NCBI GenBank assembly: GCA_009746045.1
Contig: RPFO01001209.1
Span: 53,501-117,500 of the forward strand
Direction of reading: 5' to 3'
Source of the DNA: Mesostigma viride
Lineage: Eukaryota; Streptophyta; Mesostigmatophyceae; Mesostigmatales; Mesostigmataceae
DNA length: 64,000 nucleotides
Shown: positions 1 to 10,300 of the stretch, one piece after another
How the letters are laid out: each line of letters begins with the position of its first letter
How positions within the stretch are numbered: position 1 is the stretch's first letter
Program-made: the position numbers and the translations under genes
The notes under the pieces: generated by a model
Told to the model about the DNA's origin: nothing
The model's input: only the letters and a program-made list of their open reading frames with translations
The model's database searches: none

Positions 1-107
1 GCTAGTGCTGTGCTAGCGCCCTAGACAGTGCTAGACTGTAGACCTGTGCCACCTCACCATGCAGACCGTAATTCCTCCCCCCCACACACACACGAGAGTA
101 GAGCTCG

Positions 108-108
<1 letters not shown>

Positions 109-159
<51 letters not shown>

Positions 160-170
160 CCCCCCCCCCC
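109..170. repeat. Poly-C homopolymer run
   Basis: A 62-base run of C, broken by one G near its right end, leads straight into the CACACG array. It has no coding meaning. On the opposite strand it is poly-G and could form quadruplex structure. Its exact length may be an assembly estimate. Confidence 0.95.
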
Positions 171-985
171 AACACACACAAACGCACACGCGCTCGCACA
201 AACGTACACGCGCACGCACGCACACGCACACGCACACGCACACGCACACGCACACGCACACGCACACGCACACGCACACGCACACGCACACGCACACGCA
301 CACGCACACGCACACGCACACGCACACGCACACGCACACGCACACGCACACGCACACGCACACGCACACGCACACGCACACGCATACACACGCACGCACA
401 CACGCACACGCACACGCACACGCACACGCACACGCACACGCACACGCACACGCACACGCACACGCACACGCACACGCACACGCACACGCACACGCACACG
501 CACACGCACACGCACACGCACACGCACACGCACACGCACACGCACACGCACACGCACACGCACACGCACACGCACACGCACACGCACACAGGCACACGCA
601 CACGCACACGCACACGCACACGCACACGCACACGCACACGCACACGCACACGCACACGCACACGCACACGCACACGCACACGCACACGCACACGCACACG
701 CACACGCACACGCACACGCACACGCACACGCACACGCACACGCACACGCACACGCACACGCACACGCACACGCACACGCACACGCACACGCACACGCACA
801 CGCACACGCACACGCACACGCACACGCACACGCACACGCACACGCACACGCACACGCACACGCACACGCACACGCACACGCACACGCACACGCACACGCA
901 CACGCACACGCACACGCACACGCACACGCACACGCACACGCACACGCACACGCACACGCACACGCACACAGGCACACGCACACCC
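171..985. repeat. CACACG hexanucleotide microsatellite
   Basis: About 0.8 kb of almost pure CACACG units, with short phase breaks near 385-403, 591 and 969. Because six is a multiple of three, every frame is open and gives artificial alternating peptides such as His-Thr, Ala-His or Val-Arg; none is a gene. The alternating purine-pyrimidine pattern favours Z-DNA. The phase breaks separate blocks that probably expanded independently. Confidence 0.97.
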
Positions 986-1239
986 AAGCACGGAGTCCCT
1001 GTTCCGGTACCATACAGTATTATATTATAGTATTATAGTTATTATAGTTTCAGTATTTTAGTATAGTATTAGATTACCATTCAGTATACAAGTCCCATTC
1101 CGCAAAACAGGGGCGGTGGCGGCCTTAACATCCCCACTAATGGGGGTTGTGGGTTAACCCTGGGAATGCCCCTAAAAGCCCTCAGGCTCCAGGAGAGGCC
1201 TTTATATTCTCCCAAACCGGCGCCTGTAAATGTGTGTGT

Positions 1240-1640
1240 CCCAAGCCTATCTGTGGGCTCTGGACCATGGGGCAGCCTTACTGCATCCACTATGAGTCAG
1301 CCATGCTTTGCCCATGCAGAGAGCCACTCTCTGCTGAGACGCCATCATGCCCAAGCCATTTCCTAGCCATGGTCATCTTCCATCCCATGTCCGCAACTTT
1401 GCACAGCTGCTGGAATACATGGTGGTGCAGGTGGACCTCAATTGTGCACCCCGAGTAGGTGGCAGTTTACACCAACCACCTGCAGGTTGTCGCCCAGAAT
1501 GTATTGAAAACCATATGCCCCTTCTCAGGGATATGTGTTACATATCCTCCCCACGGAGGTATGTTCTTAATTAATTAATTAATTAATTCATTAATTCATT
1601 AATTCATTAATTAATTATCTAATTCATTAATTAACTAATG
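1240..1640 (+). mobile_element. 5'-truncated LINE 3' UTR with hairpin and TTAA-rich tail
   Basis: This segment matches, with divergence, the 3' UTR of the LINE copy at 17,815-18,195. Shared landmarks are CCCATGCAGAGAG, a repeated TCTGCTGAGA-like stretch, CATATGCCCCTTCTC, and the terminal hairpin CTCCCCACGGAG followed by a tail of TTAA/TTAATTCA units. No coding part remains. The divergence and the degenerate tail make it one of the older LINE copies here. The left edge is approximate. Confidence 0.7.
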
Positions 1641-2390
1641 GGATAGAAACTTTCATAATAGGAGCCCCCCGCTGACCCCGACCAGCTAAACTGGTCACAA
1701 TAACAACTTCACAAGGTCAAGCCAGCCAGTTCAAGAGGGAGGGGACTACCATCCTGGCATCATGTGCTGTAATCGGGGACCCCATTCGACCTTGCGAAAC
1801 GGGCCGAATACTCCTCACACAAAAGTACTCACAAGTGAGCACGCTCCCCCTCACGAGCACACCCGTCACCAGTGAGCACGCATCCCACCCCCCTTGAGTG
1901 AGTACAAGTTTCCTCACCATTGAGCACGAGAGCCTTGAGGTTGGCGAGGTTGGTCACCGGGTCCATGCACGTGATGCTGTTGCCGCCACAGTTTAGCACC
2001 TGTTGAGGGGTGGGTGACAATCAGGACAGGCAGGGTGGTCACGATGCCACGCCTGGGGACGAGGAGACCTTACCCCTTGTGACGGGTGGCCCTTGCAACG
2101 CCAAGTAAGCCAAGCCATGGTAACCCGCATGCCCTGACCGACACGGCCACCGGCCACCGGCTCATACCGCTCATGTGACATGTCACCCACATGTAACATG
2201 TAAACACGTGGACTGCGCCATGTATGATGCCCCCAGGATGCCCCCGATGAGGGGGTCCAAACTGGCTGCGGCCCAGCAGTGCGGGCGTTAACCTGATCAA
2301 AAGCGCGTTACTTGAAAGCGGAAGTGCTGGCATTACGAAGGAAGCAAGGGGGCGTTACAGTGGAGTATAAGGCATGGGGGCCATTTGAAG
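1641..2390. other. No recognisable feature
   Basis: I find no credible reading frame or mobile-element end. The stretch 1,790-1,935 repeats a loose GTGAGCACG/AGTACTCAC theme in both orientations, which hints at a decayed repeat, but no boundaries can be drawn. The short open frames across this interval have no domain signature. Confidence 0.5.
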
Positions 2391-2765
2391 CATTCGGCCT
2401 TTGGGGCATTTGGGGCATTTCGGGCATTTGGGGCATTTCGGGCATTTGGGGCATTTGGGGCATCCGCATTTGGGGCATTTGGGGCATTTGGGGCATTTGG
2501 GGCATTAGGGGCATTTGGGGCATTTGGGGCATTTGGGGCATTTGGGGCATTTGGGGCATTTGGGGCATTTGGGGCATTGGGGGCATTTGAGGCAGTTGGG
2601 GCAGTTGGGGCCGTTGGGGCAGTTGGGGCAGTTTGGGCAGTTGGGGCAGTTGGGGCAGTTGGGGCAGTTGGGGCAGTTGGGGCAGTTGGGGCAGTTGGGG
2701 CAGTTGGGGCAGTTGGGGCAGTTAGGGCAGTTGGGGCAGTTGGGGCAGGTGGGGCATTTCAGGCA
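2391..2765. repeat. 9-bp minisatellite in two blocks
   Basis: Tandem 9-mers run from about 2,400 to 2,765. The left block is TTGGGGCAT and the right block TTGGGGCAG, with a sharp switch near 2,590. Nine bases equal three codons, so long artificial frames such as Gly-Ala-Phe and Gly-Ala-Val repeats are open on both strands. I do not regard them as genes, since there is no start context and the frames end where the repeat ends. Confidence 0.95.
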
Positions 2766-3045
2766 TTTGGGGCAGCGTGGTGGACCAAGAGCACGCACGC
2801 AAGTACACGTGCACACACAATGCGAGGTGGAGGAGAAGCAGCGGCCTCCGATCAACCAAGAACCAGCGGGCTACTGTGGGACTTGAGATATGGAATCCTG
2901 CCACACAAATGCTATTGCCACGACATCCACACACAGCTCCTCTAGCACGACGCAACAGCCATTGTGATCCCTGAAGGTAGATTGTCAGAGAGACCCTGCC
3001 AGGGCTTTTCCTGTAGTCTTTCTCGCGTCAGCTATTTACTCTGTC

Positions 3046-3048
3046 TGT

Positions 3049-3081
<33 letters not shown>

Positions 3082-3082
3082 G

Positions 3083-3115
<33 letters not shown>

Positions 3116-3126
3116 TGAGAGAGAGA
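3046..3126. repeat. TG then GA dinucleotide repeats
   Basis: A TG run of about 35 bases passes directly into a GA run of about 45 bases, forming the left shoulder of the long purine tract that follows. Confidence 0.95.
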
Positions 3127-5008
3127 ATAGGGGGGGGGGGAGGGGGGGGGGGAGAGGGAGGGAGGAGGGAGGGAGGGAGGAGGAGAGGGAGGGAGGGGAG
3201 GGAGGGAGGGAGGGAGGAGGGAGGGAGGGAGGGAGGGAGGAGGGAGGAGGGAGGGAGGGAGGGAGGGAGGGAGGGAGGAGGGAGGGAGGGAGGGGAGGGA
3301 GGGAGAGGGAGGGAGGGAGGAGGGAGGGAGGGAGGAGGAGGGAGGGAGGGAGGGAGGGAGGAGGGAGAGGGAGGAGGGAGGGAGGGAGGGAGGGAGGGAG
3401 GGAGGAGGGAGGGAGGGAGGGAGGGAGGGAGGGAGGGAGGGAGGGAGGAGGGAGGGAGGGAGGGAGGGAGGGAGGGAGGAGGGAGGAGGGGGGAGGAGGC
3501 GAGGGAGGGAGGGAGGGAGGAGGGAGGGAGGGAGGGAGGGAGGAGGGAGGGAGGAGGGAGGGAGGAGGGAGGGAGGGAGGAGGAGGGAGGGAGGGAGAGG
3601 GAGGGAGGGAGGGAGGGAGGAGGGAGGGAGGGAGGAGGGAGGGGAGGGAGGGAGGGAGGGAGGGAGGGAGGGAGGAGGGAGGGAGGAGGGAGGAGGGAGG
3701 GAGGGAGGAGGGAGGGAGGGAGGGAGGAGGGAGGGAGGGAGGGAGGGAGGGAGGGAGGGAGGGAGGAGGAGAGGGAGGGAGGGAGGGAGGAGGGAGGGAG
3801 GGAGGGAGGAGGGAGGGAGGGAGGGAGGGAGGGAGGGAGGGAGGAGGGAGGGAGGGAGGGAGGGAGGGAGGAGGGAGGGAGGGAGGGAGGGAGGGAGGGA
3901 GGGAGGGAGGGAGGGAGGGAGGGAGGGAGGGAGGGAGGGAGGGAGGAGGAGGGAGGGAGGGAGCGAGGGAGGGAGGGAGGGATCGAGGGAGAGGAGGGAG
4001 GGAGGGAGGGAGGGAGGGAGGGAGGGAGGGAGGGAGGGACTGGGAGGGAGGAGGGAGGGAGGGAGGGAGGGAGGGAGGAGGGAGGGGAGGAGGGAGGGAG
4101 GGAGGGAGGAGGAGGAGGAGGGAGGGAGGGAGGGAGGGAGGGAGGGAGGGAGGAGGGAGGGAGGGAGGGAGGGAGGGAGGGAGGGAGGGAGGGAGGGAGG
4201 GAGGAGGGAGGGAGGAGGAGGGAGGGAGGGAGGGAGGGAGGGAGGGAGGGAGGGAGGAGGGAGGGAGGAGGAGGGAGGGAGGGAGGGAGGAGGAGGGAGG
4301 GAGGGAGGGAGGGAGGGAGGGAGGGAGGGAGGCCGAGGGAGGGAGGGAGGAGGGAGGGAGGGAGGAGGGAGGGAGGAGGGAGGGAGGGAGGGAGGGAGGG
4401 AGGGAGGGAGGGAGGAGGAGGGAGGGAGGGAGGGAGGAGGGAGGAGGGAGGAGGGAGGGAGGGAGGGAGGGAGGGAGGGAGGGAGGGAGGGAGGGAGGAG
4501 GGAGGGAGGAGGAGGGAGGGAGGGAGGGAGGGAGGGAGGGAGGGAGGGAGGGAGGGAGGGAGGGAGGAGGAGGGAGGAGGAGGAGGAGGGAGGGAGGAGG
4601 GAGGGAGGGAGGGAGGGAGGGAGGGAGGGAGGGAGGGAGGGAGGGAGGGAGGGAGGAGGGAGGGAGGGAGGGAGGGAGGGAGGGAGGGAGGGAGGGAGGG
4701 AGGAGGGAGGAGGGAGGGAGGGAGGGAGCTAGGGAGGAGGGAGGGAGGGAGGGAGGGAGGAGGGAGGAGGGAGGGAGGAGGAGGAGGGAGGGAGGGAGGG
4801 AGGGAGGGAGGGAGGGAGGGAGGGAGGGAGGGAGGGAGGGAGGGAGGGAGGGAGGGAGGGAGGGAGGGAGGGAGGGAGGGAGGGAGGAGGGAGGGAGGGG
4901 AGGGAGGGAGGAGGGAGGGAGGGAGGGAGGGAGGGAGGAGGGAGGGAGGGAGGGAGGGAGAGGGAGGGACGGGGGAGGGAGGGAGGGAGGGAGGGAGGAG
5001 GAGGGAGG

Positions 5009-5012
<4 letters not shown>
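3127..5012. repeat. 1.9 kb pure-purine GGGA/GGAGGGA tract
   Basis: Nearly 1.9 kb contains almost only G and A on the plus strand, built from GGGA and GGAGGGA units. Rare breaks such as GGCGAG, GAGCGAG, GATCGAG, GGGACTGGG, GGCCGAGG and GAGCTAGG appear at irregular spacing. The absence of stop codons gives several very long artificial frames (Gly-Arg-Glu or Pro-Ser-Leu repeats) that should not be annotated as proteins. The tract could form intramolecular triplexes and G-quadruplexes. Confidence 0.97.
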
Positions 5013-5091
<79 letters not shown>

Positions 5092-5220
5092 CTAGATGTG
5101 CATGTACGTATGCGTGTGCGTGTGCGTGTGCGTGTGCGTGTGCGTGTGCGTGTGCGTGTGCGTGTGCGTGTGCGTGTGCGTGTGCGTGTGCGTGTGCGTG
5201 TGCGTGTGCGTGTGCATGCG
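5013..5220. repeat. GA repeat followed by GTGTGC hexanucleotide array
   Basis: A GA run of about 78 bases is followed, after the short unique spacer TCTAGATGTGCATGTACG, by about 20 GTGTGC units. The hexamer is the reverse complement of the CACACG class seen at 171-985, so the two arrays are similar sequence in opposite orientation about 4 kb apart. Confidence 0.95.
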
Positions 5221-5321
5221 CACATGCCACACGTGCACATGCACGTATGGGTGGGCAGGGCATTGCGTTTGCAGCAACGACGTATACACAGTCCAGGTTA
5301 CCACAGGCGTCTAACCGGAAC

Positions 5322-5815
5322 CTACGCTTGCTGTTTGCTGTTGAAAGCATCTTCAAGTTTTCGTAGAATGCCAGGGCGTTCCCCATTTTTGGACCACGTG
5401 TTTGAAGCGATGCCATATGCACGCTCCAAGGTACCATAGTCGCAGCTATGAGAAAGCCACTCTAATGCACCAATGAGCATTTGCTCGGGTCTTACCACGT
5501 CCAACCGGCGCCCGCGCCCGCCGTTGTCTGGAGATTCGGCTCGCTGATCGGGCCGATTTTCTCCAGTAAATAACCGAACGCCTCCAGCGAGATATGGCAT
5601 GTTTTGTGCATGTGACGGCGGGCGGCCGCTCTGGGGTCGTCCCCAGCCAATAAACAAACCGGCTTTGAAACAATATCGACAGAGAAGCACTGGCACCAAC
5701 ACCTGGAAAAACTTGCAAAGAAAGCTACCTGTCTGCGTTCGAACGCAGACAGGTAGCTGGAAAAGCGACATGCACGACAGGTCACCGGCGCGTTTTTATC
5801 ATATTTCTGCAGCAC
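5322..5815 (-). pseudogene. Decayed transposase N-terminal fragment, possibly PIF/Harbinger-like
   Basis: The minus strand holds overlapping open stretches in more than one frame. One ends in a plausible helix-turn-helix segment with PEQMLIGALEWLSHSCDYG followed by TLERAYGIASNTWSK. This resembles the DNA-binding region that precedes the DDE domain of PIF/Harbinger proteins (a short-loop 'step-up, choose, template' helix pattern). No DDE core is present, and the 36-bp palindrome at 5,723-5,758 interrupts the reading frame region. The family call rests on pattern memory and could be wrong; another DDE family is possible. Confidence 0.3.
5723..5758. repeat. 36-bp perfect palindrome
   Basis: AGCTACCTGTCTGCG, the centre TTCGAA, and CGCAGACAGGTAGCT form a perfect inverted repeat with no loop. 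It lies inside the decayed transposase fragment. Confidence 0.97.
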
Positions 5816-6125
5816 TGTATCAAATTAGTGGTGCAGAAGTTAGTGGTTTACAGCTGGACAAGGCGTGCATGTTATTAGCCAGCATGCCCAGATGCATCAT
5901 GCACTTGCTTGACGTTTGCGCCCTTTCCCGCGAAATCTGGGCTGTCTTCCCGCGCCTCCGCCAGTTCACAAACGAGTTCACTGGCGAGCAGTTCACTACG
6001 TCGTTGCGACCCATGTGAGTGCGTGAACTCGAAGTGAAGGGCCGGTGAAGCGCTGGTGGCGACCCGGCCGTCGACCCAGTTCACAAAGAGTTCACCGACG
6101 GAGTTCACCGAGCCTCATGTGAGTC
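5816..6125. repeat. Cluster of GTTCAC repeats, unassigned
   Basis: CAGTTCACAAACGAGTTCAC near 5,963 and CAGTTCACAAAGAGTTCACC near 6,077 are a duplicated block about 115 bp apart, with further GTTCAC and GTGAACT copies between them. The pattern looks like subterminal repeats of a DNA transposon. I cannot define ends or a target duplication. No credible gene is present. Confidence 0.5.
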
Positions 6126-7010
6126 GTGCCTTAAGACGCTGGTCGACGTCACGGAGCTGGGCGGTGATGGCGTCGGAGGTGGAGGTGGTGGCGGTGGAGG
6201 AGGCGAGGAGGGTGGAGGTGGCGGTGGAGATGGTGGAGGTGGTGGTGGAGAGGAGGGGGAGCTCGGCAGCCAACGTGCTGCCCATGACCGCCACATCTGC
6301 TGCGATGGGGGCCACGTGCTGCTCGAGGGCCTCCTTGAGGAGTGAGCGGATGGAGGATTCGGTTAAGGTGGTGGTGAGGGGCTTTGGGGGCCAAAGCTCC
6401 TCGAGGGACCGGCCAAGGAGGGAGAAAAGGACGCGTTGCTGAAGGTGGGGGCGGCGGCATTTGAGGATGGTGTCGAAGTTGTGGGCACGTCTCTGGAAAG
6501 AATCGGTGAGGCGGCCCTGATGGAAGAGTTGCTTGCACATCTCAAGAAGCGAGGCGTGCGATCCCCAGAACACGCAGCTAGCTCAGGATCATGGCGGGGT
6601 TGAGCTGGTCAAAAAAGCCGGGCTGGCTGGCGTCAAAGTCGAACTCCTCCTAGGTCGGCTCGGCAGGGCGACTGCGCTTGGGTTCAGGCGACGCTGCTGG
6701 CGAGGCGGCCAGAGGGGGCTGGGCGACCACTAGAGCTTGGCTAGTGGCGCCGCTGCCTTCTGGGCCGGTTGGCGAAGCTGCAGCCGGGGCTGCAGACGTA
6801 TTTTCATTGCTAAGCGCAGCCGCCAGGCTGCGTTGCGTCGAGAGGCGTTTGCTCATCGTATATTGCGTAATAGCTTCGGAAAATTATATCAGCATGTGCG
6901 TCGTAAGAAGACGCGTCGATTGTGATATTCACGGCTAAATTCGGTGCTCAAACGTGAAAGTTATGAGCTCCGCCGTCAGCCATGGCTACCTCGTGGCTCG
7001 TGGCTCGTAT
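6126..7010 (-). mobile_element. L1-like LINE, 5' UTR and N-terminal half of ORF1
   Basis: Reading leftward from about 7,010, a 5' UTR (also present at 50,660-50,815, with CGTGAAAGTTATGAG in common) leads to an ORF1 starting MSKRLSTQRSLAAAL near 6,856. Downstream, a second frame gives GSHASLLEMCKQLFHQGRL, then LLGRSLEELWPPKPLTTTL, then a Ser/Thr-rich segment. At least one frameshift separates these parts. The same ORF1 occurs in the copies at 12,447-28,057 and 49,593-50,815. The unbroken sequence here shows what the site at 19,570 looked like before the copia element entered. Confidence 0.75.
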
Positions 7011-7040
7011 CGTTGGTTCGGCATCCACCCCATCCATCAT

Positions 7041-7161
7041 GGAATATGTGCTACATGATCTCCCCACGGAGGCATGTTATAATTTAATTTTTTTTTTAAT
7101 CGGGGTTAATGCTCCGTGACTCCCCAACGGGAGCACGAGTCTAATTAATTAATTAATTAAT
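7041..7161 (+). mobile_element. Two LINE 3' termini with hairpins and A/T tails
   Basis: Two 3' ends lie in tandem. The first has GGAATATGTGCTACATGATC, then CTCCCCACGGAG and a T/A-rich tail. The second has GGGGTTAATGCTCCGTGACT, then CTCCCCAACGGGAG and a tail of AATT repeats. They point opposite to the ORF1 fragment on their left. That arrangement is expected from the 5' inversion (twin priming) typical of LINE insertion, although two separate insertions would also explain it. Confidence 0.65.
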
Positions 7162-7439
7162 GTGCAAACCCCCGGGCGACACGCCATGAGCCCTACATGG
7201 AACAGATTAAGTCCAAACATGCTGGATATGTGCAGGCAGCATGTTTGGGACACCAATAGAAGGAATTGAACTTTCCAGATTTTTCTGACCTCGGTTGGTC
7301 TATTTTTGGCACATCTATTTTTAGCAAAATTTCAGGTTTTATAATAAACAAATCCCGTATAATATGCAAATAAAGAGCTCCTGGCCTGGCTGCTTGCAAG
7401 GAGACTGATGCTCATGACTACCAACTGTGCACCAGGTCC

Positions 7440-8088
7440 CATGGTCATCTGACCCCATTTAGTGACAAACTGCCACCAAATGCTAGCAAAAACGCGCGTT
7501 TTTCACGTTTTTCATCAATTAATGTTGCAGTTTCCATACAAGATGTGCCCAGTTGAGGCTGGATCTCTGCATGCATGCTAAACAACATTATGTTAGACAT
7601 TGTGAAAAAATTCAGGTCCTTAACACTTCGTTTGGTGACATTTTGCTGACAAATGCTAGCAAAAACGCACGTTTTTCACCTTTATCACCACAATTCATTG
7701 CAGTTTTCATAGAAGGTGTGAACAATTGAGGCTGGAAATTTGCAGGCAGGCTTGAAATTGCTAGTTTAGCCAATGCACAAAACTCCAGGTCAACCAGGTG
7801 TCATTTGATGGCAGTTTGTCAGCAAATGTTACCAAAAGTGCGCAATTTTCGCCTTTTTCCCCACAGTTCATTGCAGTTTTCATAGAAGGTGTGAACAATT
7901 GAGGCTGGAAATTTGCAGGCAGACTTAAAATCGCTAGTTTAGCCAATGCACAAAAATCCAGGTCAACCAGGTGTCATGTGATGGCAGTTTGTAAGCAAAT
8001 GTTACCAAAAGTGCGCGATTTTCGCCATTTTCACCACAACTCATTGCAGTTTTCATAGAAGGTGTGCTCAGTTGAGGTTGGAACTTTG

Positions 8089-8110
<22 letters not shown>
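7440..8110. repeat. Tandem repeat of about 175 bp, four degenerate units
   Basis: Units share TGCAGTTTTCATAGAAGGTG, GAGGCTGGAAATTTGCAGGC, AGTTTAGCCAATGCAC and AAAATCCAGGTCAACCAGGT, and recur with starts near 7,520, 7,695, 7,870 and 8,045. A further partial unit resumes right of the TTAA element at 9,469-9,530, so that element landed inside the array. The array may be the subterminal region of a larger, unrecognised transposon covering the coding-like tract to its right. Confidence 0.8.

Positions 8111-8124
<14 letters not shown>
8087..8124. repeat. GGCA tetranucleotide microsatellite
   Basis: About nine GGCA/CAGG units lie exactly at the left edge of the TTAA transposon. They seem to have grown out of GCAGGCAGG in the tandem unit and may have erased the left copy of the target site. 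Confidence 0.9.
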
Positions 8125-9468
8125 CCCATAGTCCGTAAATGTTATGTTATAACATAACATTTGACTCCCCGCCAAAAACGGCGCCGCGCCAGTGGCGCCG
8201 CGCCACTTCTGGCGGATGCCACGTGTCCGGTGGGTCCGGGGACACTTAGGGACGAAGGTGATGTACAGGTTTGGGTGTTATATTCGCCATAGCCTGGTAA
8301 TTACAACGTGTATTGAGAAAGTATCACGTGACTTTGGCGGGAAATTTTCACTCGCGCGCGCGCGTAACTAGATATGGCTGCTAGTGTGCCGTTATCAAGG
8401 AAATTTTGCGTCTCGCGGCTTGTAACGGTTCAGAATGTTGCTCAGAATGATGATGCGTGATTTTCGTAGGTCAGGGGTGGCCAGATGTATAGCATTGGTA
8501 AAATACAGGTAGGAAATTACTGCTTTCTTGGTCGTCAGTACCAGATGAGTAATGGCATGTTATATTTTGATTTTCTTCTTATGGCCCGGCAGTCTGCGCC
8601 AGCCCGAGCACCCAGTTTTGATACGGGACATCCGCAGCAGCGTCCCTGTGAATTCGGATGCGTTTATAGGTCATCTTTGCTCAGAACATCAACCTGGTAA
8701 CCATGGCGGATGCATTCATTATGCGGCTATGGCGGCCTATGCCTGGAAAGCATTAGCCAGTGTGAGATATGAGGGTCCCGGCCAGCAGAAGCCGGAAAGG
8801 TCGTGATCAAGCCAGGTACGGCAACGTGTTTGCATGTTGTTTGCCGCGGAATACGCCTGCCATGCATTATAGTTGACGAGTTTATTGGTGCAGCATTTAG
8901 CAAGCTTCCATGCCTGCTGTAAAGAGTGGTATCAGCCCTGTGAGTGCTCAGTTTATGGCATTTCCTTACAGTATACCACCCCGTTAGTTCAGGTAGGCAA
9001 CCCGTTTGCATTCCAGCACTTTTGCCAGTCTTTTGTAGCTTGTTATAATGCATTGCTGTGTTGCATGTCATAGATGGCTGTCTACGCGCGCGTAACCCAC
9101 ACATGTATATGAGCGTGGTGCCATGTGCAAAACTCAATTCTGAGTGGCCCCCCCTGGTATGGGGATGCCTGAACTACCTAATAAAATTATCCAACCTTGA
9201 CATTGGTGTTTACAACCCTCCCCTGAAAAAAAGGGGGGGGGTCCATGGTGTGATGCATGAAAATGTTCGTCTTTTGTCCAACTTTGACTGAGAATATCAT
9301 GCAACCCACTTACGGGACTCAAGATATTATTGCATATTCTGAAAGCCCTTGAAGTGTAGATATTCCTAGCACCTTGGTTGAGGGTATTTGGAGTAGCGGT
9401 CAGGGAGTTATGATTTTTTTCATTTTCAGGGGTATTTGTTTGCAAAAAATGGCAATACGGACTATGGG
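8125..9468. mobile_element. Non-coding TTAA transposon, copy 1
   Basis: A 1,344-bp element has terminal inverted repeats CCCATAGTCCGTA and TACGGACTATGGG. A homologous copy lies at 40,404-49,588. The right flank is TTAA; the left target copy is masked by GGCA repeats. The interior shares long blocks with copy 2, such as CATAGCCTGGTAATTA and GACTTTGGCGGGAAATTTTC, but has no long reading frame. CCC-type ends with TTAA targets fit piggyBac-like MITEs; Kolobok-derived MITEs are an alternative. It sits within the 175-bp tandem array. Confidence 0.85.
8137..8162. repeat. 26-bp perfect palindrome at the element's left end
   Basis: AAATGTTATGTTA joined to its reverse complement TAACATAACATTT directly follows the left terminal repeat of the TTAA element. 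Copy 2 has an unrelated G/C-rich hairpin at the same place (CTCCCCGAC/GTCGGGG near 40,418-40,435). Confidence 0.95.
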
Positions 9469-9472
9469 TTAA

Positions 9473-10300
9473 AACGATAGTTTAGACAATGCACAAAAAT
9501 CCAGGTCAATCAGGTGTCATTTGGTTGAGTAATACATGCAATATACATGTCAGTTTCGGTTCTAAGACGCTCACTGATTGAGCAAACCTCCTAAGTGAAA
9601 TATGGCAAACTCCCATTTATATGGCTTGCTAACTATAAAATCCTTTCATCCATTATGTAATACGACTATTGTGACGTACAAATAAAATTTTGTTCATCTA
9701 AACATTGGCTGGACCCAGCTGGCTATATGCCCAAGTGGCCACGCTGAGGCGATTCCTATTGAGGGGCTTGCTGAAAATACCACTCGCAGCTGTCACAGGG
9801 GCTAGAAGGTCTATTCTACACCCACAGCATGCAAAGTAGACCTAAACCCAACCTGGATATGCAGCAATCATCACGTACCAGCCGTGAGGGTTGAAAGTCA
9901 CTCGGCAGGCGGCATGGCGACGATGCGTTTGCGCACCTTTGTTGTGGCGTCGTTAAGTGTAAGTAGTGCATGGTATATCCCTTGACAAGGCCTGCCTGCC
10001 TGACCTTTTCACACCTCATCCCCCATTCCTCAACTTGCATACCTCATGCTCCTGCCTAGACTCTCAGCCTGGGCCTGCCTTGCTGGCCACGCAGCTTCCA
10101 TGTTGGACGTCCAACTTCTCAGCCAGCATGGTGGCATTGAGTAGCCACTGACAAATCAAGCCCCGCCCCCTGTTGCTGCCTCAAGGTTTGCCCTAAGCAA
10201 CTAAATAAACTTGGCCACTATCATACCTAGCATGAAGTGACCACTGCACAATATCAGTCAGCTGCCTGGCCACAGGCGTACCACAGTCCACATTAACACA
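9473..10300. other. No assignable feature beyond a partial tandem unit
   Basis: The first 60 bases continue the 175-bp tandem repeat. After that there is no clear frame longer than about 70 codons and no element end. It may belong to the same unidentified transposon as the tract to the right. Confidence 0.4.

Noticed and set aside
2-1038. Long open frames of about 320-336 codons on both strands
   Set aside because: They are translations of the CACACG array and poly-C. All frames are open because the unit length is a multiple of three.
2964-5439. Open frames of about 730-800 codons rich in Gly/Glu/Arg or Pro/Ser/Leu
   Set aside because: They come from the purine tract, which lacks stop codons by composition. 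There is no start context, no domain and no splice sites.
9816-10151. Small frames on both strands near 10 kb
   Set aside because: Short, mutually overlapping and without domain or splice support.
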